Shown: positions 1 to 7,750, numbered from the stretch's first letter. The stretch: 38,445 nucleotides of DNA from DATMBL01 sp050735975 (GCA_050735975.1 JBOHVS010000134.1:1-38445); one strand, 5' to 3'. Made by a program: numbers and translations. Notes: generated by a model not told the origin, from the sequence alone.

Positions 1-4
1 CTTC

Positions 5-51
5 GGGCTCGCATCCTCATGTACTGCCGTTGTACGCTCCGGTGCGAGCCC
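5..51. repeat. Inverted repeat (REP-like hairpin) at window edge
   Basis: Positions 5-13 (GGGCTCGCA) and 43-51 (TGCGAGCCC) are perfect inverted copies. Inside them GTAC at 21-24 and GTAC at 32-35 form a second short stem around a 7-nt loop. The core GTAC-N7-GTAC preceded by GGAGC (read on the minus strand) resembles the core of the element at 15236-15392. This suggests part of a dispersed palindromic repeat whose other end lies outside the window. No T-run follows, so a simple terminator is less likely. Confidence 0.5.
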
Positions 52-156
52 TCGCGCCGCCTTGCATCCACCGCCTTCTCGACGGCCAGGAATTCCAAAA
101 GTTGCAAGCTTATACACGGATTTTGGAGCTTGACTGGCCGCATCGTAGACCGGGAG

Positions 157-184
157 TTGATTGCGTTCCCGGTTTAGAGATAAT
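157..184 (+). promoter_or_regulatory. Candidate sigma70-type promoter for the PqqC/CADD-like gene
   Basis: TTGATT at 157-162, a 16-nt spacer and GATAAT at 179-184 give a fair -35/-10 pair 60 nt before the start codon. The rest of 55-244 shows no gene. A strong ribosome binding site, GGAGG at 235-239, sits five bases before the ATG at 245. Confidence 0.35.
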
Positions 185-244
185 TTAGTTGGCCAACCAA
201 GGCAGGGGGCGAGATCTTGAACAAACGATCAGACGGAGGCAAAT

Positions 245-997
245 ATGGCGACTCTTCTTCCGCCGGATGAGCTGATTGCGGATCTCCAGAACGCTTTGCA
301 AAGACGTCATCCAAGACCTCACCCGATTCGGCAGCTGTTGCTTTCGGGCCGGCTCACGCAGGACCACCTGCAGGGGTGGGCCAGAAACCAGTTTCACGAA
401 TTCCGCAACATTCACCGATTCTTCGGCATTCGTTATCAAAAGTGCCCGGTTCCAGAGTTGCGTAGAATGCTGCTCGAGAACATGGTCGAGGAAGAGGGCG
501 AGGATTTGTTCGGCGGCAAGTACCCAAGCCACCGTGAGCTGTGGATCCGTTTTGCAGAGGGAATTGGGATTCAGAGAGATGACATTCTGAATTATGAGCC
601 GCTGCCGGGGATTCGCGCGGCGCTCGAGATGTATGTCTCGCTGGTTCAGCAGAGCCACTGGGCCGTGGCGATTGGAACCGGGCTGGTCTTCGAAGGCGGA
701 GGGCCAAAGAGAATGGGAGAGGAGCGACGAGCATTGGAAAAGCACTACCCCTGGATTCCTGCAGATGCGCTCGATTTCTTCCGCGCTCACGAATATCACG
801 ATGAAGGCCACGGCAACATGGTGATTGACGTCATTAAGCAACACTGCATGGAAATCCGCTTCCAGGACGAAATGCGCGAGGCCGTGAGGCAGCGCGCGGA
901 TGTCATGTGGCTGCAGAATGACTGCATCTACAATGCTTTCGTGAGACCGTCGCTGTCCCCGGAGACGATCGGCGAGATAGAGAGGCGGTTGGAGTAG
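245..997 (+). CDS. PqqC/TenA/CADD-like heme-oxygenase-fold protein (putative diiron enzyme)
   Basis: A 250-residue protein of the all-helical heme-oxygenase-like superfamily that includes PqqC, TenA and CADD. Family traits seen are the Glu-rich ENMVEEEGEDLF stretch (residues 78-89), SHRELWIRFAEG (95-106) and HEYHDEGHGN (182-191). In the last motif H182, D186 and H189 have the His-x3-Asp-x2-His spacing known for metal ligands of CADD, with E150 and H96 as further candidate ligands. I infer an iron-dependent oxygenase or redox enzyme; the substrate is unknown. A true PqqC is unlikely because no other pqq gene is nearby. The start is set by GGAGG five bases upstream. The gene stands alone, followed 92 bp later by a threonine aldolase. 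Annotation pipelines often call such proteins iron-containing redox enzyme or TenA family. Confidence 0.8.
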   Translation: MATLLPPDELIADLQNALQRRHPRPHPIRQLLLSGRLTQDHLQGWARNQFHEFRNIHRFFGIRYQKCPVPELRRMLLENMVEEEGEDLFGGKYPSHRELWIRFAEGIGIQRDDILNYEPLPGIRAALEMYVSLVQQSHWAVAIGTGLVFEGGGPKRMGEERRALEKHYPWIPADALDFFRAHEYHDEGHGNMVIDVIKQHCMEIRFQDEMREAVRQRADVMWLQNDCIYNAFVRPSLSPETIGEIERRLE

Positions 998-1006
998 ACG
1001 ATGGGC

Positions 1007-1033
1007 AAGGCTAAGGTTAAGGTTTAGGTTAAG
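1007..1033 (+). repeat. Degenerate hexamer repeat (AAGGTT)n
   Basis: Four and a half hexamers in a row: AAGGCT, AAGGTT, AAGGTT, TAGGTT, AAG. It fills the gap between the first gene and the threonine aldolase gene. A related 13-mer, AGGCTGAGGTTAA, recurs at 2157-2169 just behind the aldolase gene. Confidence 0.6.
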
Positions 1034-1089
1034 CTCTACGCAGGTTCAGGAAAAAGGTTCGGAAGGGAATAGTTGATGATTGGAGCTTC

Positions 1090-2139
1090 GTGATGGATGG
1101 ACAGGTAATCGACCTCCGTAGTGATACCGTGACCAAACCCTCTGCGGCGATGCGGCGCGCGATGGCGGAGGCCGAGGTCGGAGATGACGTTTATCTGGAG
1201 GATCCGACCGTCAATCGTCTTCAAACGAAGACGGCCGAGATCTTCGGCCGCGAGGCCGCCTTGTTCGTGCCCTCTGGTTCCATGGGCAACCTGATCTGCA
1301 TTATGGCGCAAACCTCGCGCGGGCAAGAGGTGATTTGCGAAAGCGCCGGACACATCTACAACTACGAAATGGCTTCAGTTTCCGCGCTCGGCGGAGTTCT
1401 CCCCCGTTTGCTGCCCGGCAAGGATGGTATTTTGAGCTGGGCGCAGATTGCCCCGGCGATTCGGGAAAAAGTGTACTATCGGCCGCAGACCGCATTGGTA
1501 GCGCTCGAGAACACGCACAATATGGCCGGTGGCACGGTGTATCCTACCGAGGTTGCCGATGAGATTTGCGCGCGTGCCCATGAAGCCGGGCTTGCCGTGC
1601 ATCTGGACGGCGCACGGATTTTCAATGCCGCTGTTTACCTTGGCCGGAACGTCGCGGAGATCACGAGGAATTTCGACTCCGTGCAGTTCTGTTTGAGCAA
1701 AGGCCTGGGCGCCCCCGTTGGCTCTATGATCGTCGGCTCGAAAGTATTCGTTGACCGGTGCCGTGTGCTTCGCAAGATGCTCGGCGGCGGCATGCGCCAA
1801 GCCGGCGTGCTTGCGGCCGCAGGTTTGGTTGCGTTAGAAGAGGGACCCAAGCTGCTCGCAGCGGATCACGAGAATGCCCAAATCCTGGCGCACAGGTTGG
1901 CGGAAATTCCCGGGATTCAAATCGATCCAAAGAAAGTCCAGACCAACATCGTCATCTTTGGGCTCGCTAAGAACGGGCTGGCTGCGCCGCAGTTCGTTGA
2001 TAAACTCGGTCAGCGTAACGTTCTTTCCGGGGCGGTGGATTCGGCTCGCGTGCGTTTGGTCACGCATCGGGATGTAAGCCGGGTGGACGTCGAACAAGCG
2101 GCGGGAATTATCGGCGAGTTGATGGGCGCTGGATACTAA
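1090..2139 (+). CDS. ltaE: Low-specificity L-threonine aldolase
   Basis: A 349-residue PLP enzyme of the beta-eliminating lyase family that splits L-threonine or L-allo-threonine into glycine and acetaldehyde in the cytoplasm. The N-terminus IDLRSDTVTKPSAAMRRAM is diagnostic. The substrate-stacking His is H88 (ESAGHIYNYE), the PLP-pyridine Asp is D173 (HLDGAR), and the Schiff-base Lys is K204 (CLSKGLGAPVG). Length is close to the usual 335-350. The start is a GTG at 1090 with an ATG directly after it at 1093; either may be used and no strong ribosome binding site decides. The gene is monocistronic and converges on the amidohydrolase gene. Near-identical 13-mers flank it on both sides. Confidence 0.92.
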   Translation: MMDGQVIDLRSDTVTKPSAAMRRAMAEAEVGDDVYLEDPTVNRLQTKTAEIFGREAALFVPSGSMGNLICIMAQTSRGQEVICESAGHIYNYEMASVSALGGVLPRLLPGKDGILSWAQIAPAIREKVYYRPQTALVALENTHNMAGGTVYPTEVADEICARAHEAGLAVHLDGARIFNAAVYLGRNVAEITRNFDSVQFCLSKGLGAPVGSMIVGSKVFVDRCRVLRKMLGGGMRQAGVLAAAGLVALEEGPKLLAADHENAQILAHRLAEIPGIQIDPKKVQTNIVIFGLAKNGLAAPQFVDKLGQRNVLSGAVDSARVRLVTHRDVSRVDVEQAAGIIGELMGAGY

Positions 2140-2194
2140 CCGGTCAAATCAAAGTCAGGCTGAGGTTAAACTTTTCTCTTCTTGGCCCCCGCAA

Positions 2195-3112
2195 TCATCC
2201 ACTGAGGCCCAACAGCTTCGCCGCATTGTCACCGAGAATTTTCTGTTTGTCGTCATGCGACACACGCAAATTGTGAACAACATCGACCGCACGCTTGAGG
2301 GGAATTGGAACCGGTGGCGAGTCGCTGCCGAAAACCACATGATCTATTCCGACTGTATCAATGGCACACTGGACCGCCGGTGGATGATAGCAGACGGTAT
2401 CTACATAGAGCTGGCCAATGTAGTTGCAGGGCGACCGTGTGAGAACGTCCGGCTCCCACGATCCGAAGCTCGGATCGTGCCTTAGCTCGTATCCGAAACC
2501 GAGCCGGCCCGGGAGCATGGGCAGCGCCCCGCCCACATGCGCGCAGACGATCTTAAGTTTCGGGAATCGCTCGAAGCCGCCGGTCAATATAAACCGGGTC
2601 AAGGATAATGTGGTGTCGAACGGCCTGCCAAGCATCTCGGGAAGTCGAAAGATCTCCATCTTCTCATTACCGATGGTGAACTTCGGCGGGTGAACAAACA
2701 GCGGCACATCCAATTCGGTGGCCAGCTCGAAGAATGGCGTCGCCCGAGGCGAATCGAGATACTCGCCATTCACGCTGGAACCGACCATGATACCTTTGAG
2801 TTTGAATTCCTTCACCGCGTTCTCCGTTTCTTTGAGAATTGCGTCGTTGCCGAAGGGCATTGTGCAGGCGAGACCAAGAAGCCGCTTCGGATACTTGGCA
2901 GTCAGCTCTGCGGCGTGTTCATTGAACTCCTGGACGACTCGTAAAGGATCGGCGCCTTCCGGCGAGCGAATCCAATTATTTCCAAATACGGTGATATCGA
3001 CTCCGGCCGCATCCTGCTCCTTGAATAAAGCGTCAAGGTCAAAAATCGATTTGGGCGATTTCGGATGAGACCAGCTCTTCGGCATTAAATGTGCGTGGCA
3101 GTCGATGATCAT
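2195..3112 (-). CDS. Amidohydrolase family 2 protein (ACMSD-like decarboxylase/hydrolase)
   Basis: A 305-residue TIM-barrel metal enzyme of the amidohydrolase-2 group, which includes aminocarboxymuconate-semialdehyde decarboxylase and related aromatic-acid decarboxylases. Visible metal ligands are H6 and H8 (IDCHAHLMP), H141 (LFVHPPKF), H192 (CAHVGGALP) and D264 (VFGSDSPPVP). They match the expected Zn site. The substrate cannot be told from sequence. Non-oxidative decarboxylation or hydrolysis of a small carboxylic acid is the usual role. The start has a ribosome binding site, GAGGAG, upstream. The gene reads away from the adenine deaminase gene (182-bp divergent gap) and is not in an operon. 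Confidence 0.85.
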   Translation of the reverse strand: MIIDCHAHLMPKSWSHPKSPKSIFDLDALFKEQDAAGVDITVFGNNWIRSPEGADPLRVVQEFNEHAAELTAKYPKRLLGLACTMPFGNDAILKETENAVKEFKLKGIMVGSSVNGEYLDSPRATPFFELATELDVPLFVHPPKFTIGNEKMEIFRLPEMLGRPFDTTLSLTRFILTGGFERFPKLKIVCAHVGGALPMLPGRLGFGYELRHDPSFGSWEPDVLTRSPCNYIGQLYVDTVCYHPPAVQCAIDTVGIDHVVFGSDSPPVPIPLKRAVDVVHNLRVSHDDKQKILGDNAAKLLGLSG

Positions 3113-3254
3113 ATCCGTCTCACTCCTCTCTAAGTTGAAAGATATGAGTCGGCTGGGGGAATGTCAAATTCTCGAGGCAGCTATCCATCCAGTGTCTGGT
3201 TTCACGTGCATCTCGAACCTAGGGCTTGCTCTCGTTATCTGGCCGCAAATAAAA

Positions 3255-3298
3255 GTGCTTTTGGTAAAGCACGGCTTCATGCTAGGAATCCAGCATGA
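3255..3298 (+). promoter_or_regulatory. Two adjacent hairpins over the ade start codon
   Basis: GTGCTTT (3255-3261) pairs perfectly with AAAGCAC (3266-3272) over a TGGT loop. Just after, TCATGCT (3277-3283) pairs perfectly with AGCATGA (3292-3298). The second stem contains the ATG start at 3295, and its loop holds AGGA (3284-3287), the best ribosome binding site. The structure could modulate translation. It does not match the purine-riboswitch pattern known to me. Confidence 0.4.
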
Positions 3299-5061
3299 GG
3301 CAGACAAAGACAGATTTACAGCGGCTCATTCGCGGCGCAATGGGAGAGATTAAGGCGGATCTCATCATTACGGGCGGACAGCTCGTGAACGTTTATTCCG
3401 GCGAGATCGTGGATGGGACCGAGATCGCCGTCTTGGATGGGCGGATCTGTTATTTGGGGGCGAGGGCGGAACATGCGCGCGGTGATAGAACCGAGATCCT
3501 GGACGCCCGCGGGCTCTACGTTTCTCCCGGATTTATCGACGGGCACACGCACATCGGCCATTACTGCCGGCCGTTCGAGCATCTGCAGTCCTATCTGCCG
3601 CACGGGACGACATCACTGGTCGCATCCTGCGATGAGTTGTCCACGGTTTTCGGTTTTCGCGGGCTCACGGTCTTTTTGGATGAAGTAGAGGCCCACCCGC
3701 TCCGTGTTTACACGCTCGCTTCAATGGTTGCGCCGCAGGACCCGTTGGTCTGCAACACCGCCGCTTTTACGAACGATCAAATCGCCGAGGCCCTGGCGAA
3801 CCCGCGCGTTTTGGGAATGGGCGAGATTGTTTCGTGGTTGCGGTTAATTCAAGGTGATGAGCAACTGTTGGAGCGAATCGAAATGGCGCATCGCAATCGC
3901 CGGATTATTCACGGCCATACGGCTGGAGCGCGGGATCAAAAGCTTTGCGCGATCGCGGCGTCGGGAATTTCATCGTGTCATGAGCCGATTCGAGTTGAGG
4001 ATGCCCTGGAAAGGATCCGGCTGGGCTATTGGACGATGCTGCGCGAGGGCTCTTTGCGGCAAGACTTGGAGGCTACATTGAAGCCGCTGATCGTTCGCGG
4101 CGTAAGTTTGGAGCGGCTGATCTTAGTCACCGACAGCATGTCGCCCGACGATGTTCAAGAACACGGCCATATGGACCATGTGTTGCGGCGAGCAATTTCT
4201 TTGGGATTAGCCCCGATACAAGCGATTCAGGCCGTGACCTTGCATCCGGCTACTTACTCCGGTTTGGATCAGGAGATCGGGGGCATCGCGCCGGGACGGT
4301 TCGCCGATATGGTCCTGTTAACCGACCTGGAGCGGTTCGTTGTTCACTCTGTTCTGGTTGGCGGCAAGGTGATGGCGCGAGGCGGAGAGTCTCTAGTGGA
4401 AAGCGCTCCAATTACGCTGCCGGCCGACCTTTTCAAAAGCCTCCATCTCCGCCCCGGCATCTTGCCTGAGCGTTTCAAGATCGCCTCGCCGCGACGCTCT
4501 CCGAAGATTCGGGTTATGGAACTCGTCAACCAGACGATCACCAGGGAACGAATCCTGACAGTGAATACGGCTGACGGTTATCTGGAAGCCGATCTCAGCC
4601 AAGATCTTCTCAAGGTGGCGATGTTTGATCGCCACGGACCCGGCGAACAAATTACGCTGGGTTTCTTACGAGGATTAGGCGCGAAAGTTGGCGCGGTGGG
4701 CCTAACCACGAATCTTGATGAAAACACCTTGCTGGTCGCCGGCAGCAGCGATGAGGACATGGCTCTCTGCGCGAATGTGCTGATCGAGAGCGGCGGTGGA
4801 ATTGCCGTGGTGAAAAAAGGAATTGTCGCGGAGAAACTTGAATTCCCGCTCGGCGGAATTTTTTCCCTTGATCCGTGGCAAGACGTGGGGATGAGGCTGA
4901 GCCGAATCCAGCGCCGCCTCAGAGAAGACGGCTCGCGCTTTGAAAAACCCGTGTTTGCGCTGAGTTTCTTGCCATTCGTAACCCTGCCCTCGCTCAGGAT
5001 CACGTCACGCGGGCTCGTCAACGCGAAGGAGCGTAAAATCGTTTCGTTATTTGTGGATTGA
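3295..5061 (+). CDS. ade: Adenine deaminase family protein (divergent)
   Basis: A 588-residue protein with the two-part adenine deaminase layout: an amidohydrolase barrel (about 20-370) and a C-terminal adenine-deaminase domain (about 405-585). Adenine deaminase converts adenine to hypoxanthine and ammonia for purine salvage. Seen are H84/H86 (IDGHTHIGHY), PHGTTSLVA (102-110), H208 (IHGHTAG), SCHEP (227-231), D280 (LVTDSMSPDD) and GHMDHVLRRAI (291-301). The usual ES after HxH, the DPHE motif and the C-terminal HDSHN motif are altered (GHY, SCDE at 111-114, and TTNLDEN at 471-477). Another purine or heterocycle as substrate is therefore possible. The ATG at 3295 fits the family N-terminal helix; an alternative is ATG 3340. 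It ends 6 bp from the convergent bactofilin gene. Confidence 0.8.
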   Translation: MRQTKTDLQRLIRGAMGEIKADLIITGGQLVNVYSGEIVDGTEIAVLDGRICYLGARAEHARGDRTEILDARGLYVSPGFIDGHTHIGHYCRPFEHLQSYLPHGTTSLVASCDELSTVFGFRGLTVFLDEVEAHPLRVYTLASMVAPQDPLVCNTAAFTNDQIAEALANPRVLGMGEIVSWLRLIQGDEQLLERIEMAHRNRRIIHGHTAGARDQKLCAIAASGISSCHEPIRVEDALERIRLGYWTMLREGSLRQDLEATLKPLIVRGVSLERLILVTDSMSPDDVQEHGHMDHVLRRAISLGLAPIQAIQAVTLHPATYSGLDQEIGGIAPGRFADMVLLTDLERFVVHSVLVGGKVMARGGESLVESAPITLPADLFKSLHLRPGILPERFKIASPRRSPKIRVMELVNQTITRERILTVNTADGYLEADLSQDLLKVAMFDRHGPGEQITLGFLRGLGAKVGAVGLTTNLDENTLLVAGSSDEDMALCANVLIESGGGIAVVKKGIVAEKLEFPLGGIFSLDPWQDVGMRLSRIQRRLREDGSRFEKPVFALSFLPFVTLPSLRITSRGLVNAKERKIVSLFVD

Positions 5062-5067
5062 TCGTGT

Positions 5068-5457
5068 TTAGGAGGCGCCTTCTTTCTTCACGTCCTGGCG
5101 TAACGGAAGGACCCGTCCCTCCTTTTTCATCGAGACGTGTCCCTCAAGCACGGCGCCATCGCCGATAATCAAGCTTTGCGTGATGACGTCGCCGACGACC
5201 GATCCGGGCGGCTGAACCTCCAGCTTTTTTTCCGCCTGCACGTCGGCTAGTACTTTCCCTTGCACTGTGATGGAAGCGGCGCTGATTTTTCCTTTGATCG
5301 TTGCCTGCTGACCCACCGTCACGTTGGCCTGCGCCACGATCTCGCCTTCGACCTCGCCGTCAATGGTTGCAGGACCATCGAAAATCAGTTTTCCGTTAAT
5401 TTTTGTGCCGGGTCCGAGATAAGCTCCCAGATCGGTTGGTCTGCTCGCGTCTGCCAT
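5068..5457 (-). CDS. Bactofilin (polymer-forming cytoskeletal protein)
   Basis: A 129-residue bactofilin-domain protein. The core has short repeated turns typical of the right-handed beta-helix, for example GTKINGKLIFDG, ATIDGEVEGEIVA and VTVGQQATIKGKI, with loose N- and C-terminal tails. Bactofilins self-assemble into nucleotide-free filaments at the membrane and help with cell shape, stalks or peptidoglycan enzyme placement. A ribosome binding site GGGGGAG precedes the ATG. No M23 peptidase gene, a frequent partner, is adjacent. The gene shares an intergenic region with the divergent ubiD-like gene. Confidence 0.9.
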   Translation of the reverse strand: MADASRPTDLGAYLGPGTKINGKLIFDGPATIDGEVEGEIVAQANVTVGQQATIKGKISAASITVQGKVLADVQAEKKLEVQPPGSVVGDVITQSLIIGDGAVLEGHVSMKKEGRVLPLRQDVKKEGAS

Positions 5458-5557
5458 AGGCTCCCCCTGTTAGATTGTAAGACACGAAATATAAGACAGA
5501 AGCCTTGGTTTGTCTACAGTTTTCTAGGCCGCCGGGCCTCGGTCCTATTAATTAGTT

Positions 5558-5587
5558 TTGATTCACAGGGAAGGTGTCTGGTATAAG
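5558..5587 (+). promoter_or_regulatory. Candidate extended -10 promoter for the ubiD-like gene
   Basis: TTGATT (5558-5563), an 18-nt spacer and TATAAG (5582-5587) preceded by TG plus one base form an extended -10 promoter. It lies about 70 nt before the ATG at 5656. Apart from this, the 198-bp divergent gap 5458-5655 shows no further feature. Confidence 0.45.
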
Positions 5588-5655
5588 TAATTCACATATA
5601 AACGATTGATTTGATACAAATACGCTCTCTTGCGAGTCAATTTGGAGAGTTTTCT

Positions 5656-7125
5656 ATGAAAATCAACGACCTTAGGGAGTTCCTTGAACTGCTGGATGAG
5701 CACGAAGAACTGCAGCGCATCCAGGTGGAAATCGATTGGAACCTTGAGATGGGGGCGATCACGCGCCGCTGTTATGATCTCGGTGCGCCCGCCGCGCTGT
5801 TTGAAAAGGTCAAAGGATACCCGAAGGGTTTCCGTACCCTTGGAGCCCCGTTAGGCGCCAGCCGAAAACGGGGACATTCGCTCTTTGCGAGGACAGCTCT
5901 GGCTCTCGGCATGCGGCCGAGTGCGCCCGCCAAGGAAATCATGCAGACCTATCTTGACCGAAAAAAGAACCTGATCAAGCCGGTTTTACTGGATAGCGGG
6001 CCATGCAAGGAGAATATTCTTCTAGGCAAGGATGTGGACTTGCTCAAGTTTCCGATACCGTTAATCCACGGCGGCGACGGAGGCCGTTACATCGGTACCT
6101 GGCATACCGTGATTAGTAAAGACCCGGATAGCTCATGGGTCAACTGGGGGATGTACCGGTTGATGGTCCATGATAGCAACACTCTGGGATGTCTTTTCCC
6201 TATGCAGCAGCATATTGGGCAAATGTATCAAAAGTATGAAGCGATGAATAAGCCCATGCCGGTAGCGGTCGCGATTGGCGGCCAGCCGGTAGTCCCGATC
6301 GTGAGTTGCGTGCAGTTGCCGCCCTACGTCAACGAAGTCGAAGTTGCGGGCGCGCTTCAGGGAGCTCCGATTCCTTTGGTGAAATGCGAGACAGTGGACC
6401 TGGAAGTTCCTGCGACGGCTGAGATTGTTTTGGAAGGAGAGGTGCTGTCGCGCGAACGTAAAGTCGAGGGTCCATTCGGTGAATACATGGGTTACGAGGC
6501 AGGGAAGTCGTCGCCGAAGCCGATTTTGAAAGTGAATGCGATCAGCTACCGTAATGATCCGATTCTGCCATTCTCCAACATGGGAATGCCGGTGCACGAA
6601 GGGCAAACGGCAACCGCTCTAATCAAAGGCGCGGAGATCTACGCCGAGCTCGAAAGACTCGGGCTACCTGTGAAGGGGGTCTTTTGTCCGCCTTATGCAG
6701 TGGGTCATATGGCGGTTGTCTCCACCGAGGTCCCCTTCGTAAACTTTGCGCGGCGGGTAGCGCACGCTGTCTGGGCGACGAAACCGGGTCTTTTTACGTA
6801 CTATATAGTGATCGTTGACGCCGACGTGGATCCTACAGATATGGATGAAGTGTTGCACGCGATGACTACGAAGTGCCATCCTGTGAATGGTATTCACAAA
6901 GTTCCGCATAATCCGGGCTTTCCGGTTTTGCTGCCGTTTCTCCCGCCGAAGGAAAGATTGATCGGCGACGCGGCGGGCGTCATTTTCGATTGCACATGGC
7001 CGAAAGACTGGCCGGAAGAGACAATTCCCACCAAGGCGAGCTTCGAAAACCTTTGGCCTAAAGAGTTACAGGATCGAGTATTGAAGAACTGGGAGTCCTA
7101 TGGATTCAAGAAAGGGTCACTGTGA
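5656..7125 (+). CDS. UbiD family prenyl-FMN-dependent decarboxylase
   Basis: A 489-residue member of the UbiD family, which reversibly decarboxylates aromatic or alpha,beta-unsaturated acids with prenylated FMN. The catalytic Arg-Glu-Glu set is visible as R144 (GGRYIGTWH), E271 and E276 (VEGPFGEYMGYE); the five-residue gap between the glutamates matches fungal Fdc1. Length equals E. coli UbiD (497). I chose ATG 5656 over an upstream TTG at 5611 because GGAGAG (5644-5649) is well spaced before it. No UbiX flavin prenyltransferase gene is in the window, so the cofactor must come from elsewhere. The substrate is unknown; with no ubiquinone genes adjacent, a catabolic role on an aromatic acid is as likely as UbiD proper. 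Confidence 0.9.
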   Translation: MKINDLREFLELLDEHEELQRIQVEIDWNLEMGAITRRCYDLGAPAALFEKVKGYPKGFRTLGAPLGASRKRGHSLFARTALALGMRPSAPAKEIMQTYLDRKKNLIKPVLLDSGPCKENILLGKDVDLLKFPIPLIHGGDGGRYIGTWHTVISKDPDSSWVNWGMYRLMVHDSNTLGCLFPMQQHIGQMYQKYEAMNKPMPVAVAIGGQPVVPIVSCVQLPPYVNEVEVAGALQGAPIPLVKCETVDLEVPATAEIVLEGEVLSRERKVEGPFGEYMGYEAGKSSPKPILKVNAISYRNDPILPFSNMGMPVHEGQTATALIKGAEIYAELERLGLPVKGVFCPPYAVGHMAVVSTEVPFVNFARRVAHAVWATKPGLFTYYIVIVDADVDPTDMDEVLHAMTTKCHPVNGIHKVPHNPGFPVLLPFLPPKERLIGDAAGVIFDCTWPKDWPEETIPTKASFENLWPKELQDRVLKNWESYGFKKGSL

Positions 7126-7207
7126 CGTAGGCTTGTTTAGCTGGATAACGTTGACTTCCAAAGCTCAGCATGGGCACGGGCATGGGAGTGTGTGTTGCTG
7201 TGTTGCA

Positions 7208-7429
7208 TTACCTTATCTCATTTGAGGTGTCAGGTTTTGGCACCCCGTTTTCTTCTTCCTGAACCCACTCCTGGAATCGGCTCTCAAGGATACGCCATTG
7301 GCCGCCAACTTTGAATGCCGGAATTTGCCGGTGCTGAATCATCCGGTGCAAGGTCCGCTTGGAGATCTTCAAGATATTGGCGGCTTCAGCGAGGGTTAAC
7401 AGTTTTATCGCCGTGTCATTTTTCTGCAT
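7208..7429 (-). CDS. Excisionase-type helix-turn-helix DNA-binding protein
   Basis: A 73-residue protein that is essentially one MerR/excisionase-like winged helix-turn-helix (HTH_17 type). Typical sequence is LTLAEAANILKISKRTLHRM followed by IPAFKVGGQWRI and an acidic C-terminus. The ATG at 7429 is preferred over a longer reading to 7558, because TTAGGAGC lies upstream with about ten bases spacing and the extra N-terminus looks non-conserved. Such proteins are small regulators or recombination directionality factors. No integrase is visible nearby. The gene lies between ubiD-like (convergent) and the tRNA-Leu gene. Confidence 0.75.
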   Translation of the reverse strand: MQKNDTAIKLLTLAEAANILKISKRTLHRMIQHRQIPAFKVGGQWRILESRFQEWVQEEENGVPKPDTSNEIR

Positions 7430-7663
7430 ACGTGTACCGCTCCTAAGTTGCCGAAAAAAGAGCAAGGCATGTGCCAGGAGGGGTCCTCGAACTAACTCTT
7501 TGTTTTTTAAAGAGAAGCCTTGAGTCTTCTCACTCACAGTGACGCGGCTTATAGGCAAAAATCGCCAGACTGACCCTCACACTGACAAAAACCGAAGGAG
7601 AAAAAGTCTTTCGCGGGGCTTGTGGGCCGGCAAGGCGAATCTTTGGAAGCGTGTGGTTATTTA
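7430..7663. other. Gene-free interval upstream of the HTH gene
   Basis: About 230 bp between the HTH start and the tRNA-Leu 3' end. I see no convincing ORF. It holds the weak minus-strand terminator described separately and, presumably, the HTH promoter; no clear -35/-10 pair is apparent. Confidence 0.4.
7586..7613 (-). terminator. Weak Rho-independent terminator after tRNA-Leu
   Basis: On the minus strand CGAAAGA pairs with TCCTTCG (one A-C mismatch) over a 7-nt loop and is followed by GTTTTTG. It lies about 50 nt past the tRNA-Leu 3' end and could close the pgk-tpiA-secG-tRNA transcript. Confidence 0.4.
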
Positions 7664-7750
7664 TGGTGCGAGGAGGGGGATTTGAACCCCCACGCCATTT
7701 CTGGCACTAGCCCCTCAAACTAGCGCGTCTGCCGATTCCGCCATCCTCGC
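7664..7750 (-). tRNA. tRNA-Leu (anticodon GAG), CCA encoded
   Basis: Read on the minus strand, the acceptor GCGAGGA pairs with TCCTCGC, followed by discriminator A and an encoded CCA (7664-7666). The anticodon arm is CTAGT-TTGAGGG-GCTAG, giving anticodon GAG for CUC/CUU leucine codons. A long class II variable arm (TGCC-AGAAA-TGGC) and the T-arm GGGGG-TTCAAAT-CCCCC confirm tRNA-Leu. It lies 13 bp behind secG. The same secG then tRNA-Leu(GAG) order occurs in E. coli (secG-leuU). Confidence 0.96.

Noticed and set aside
185..844. 219-residue minus-strand frame
   Set aside because: Antisense to the PqqC/CADD-like gene; composition looks like a shadow.
245..997. True PqqC of PQQ synthesis
   Set aside because: No pqqA, B, D or E nearby and the ligand pattern points to a diiron-type relative.
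3113..3294. Purine riboswitch before ade
   Set aside because: No conserved purine-aptamer core was found; only two short hairpins.
7140..7207. Terminator between the convergent ubiD-like and HTH genes
   Set aside because: No stem with a T-run could be drawn.
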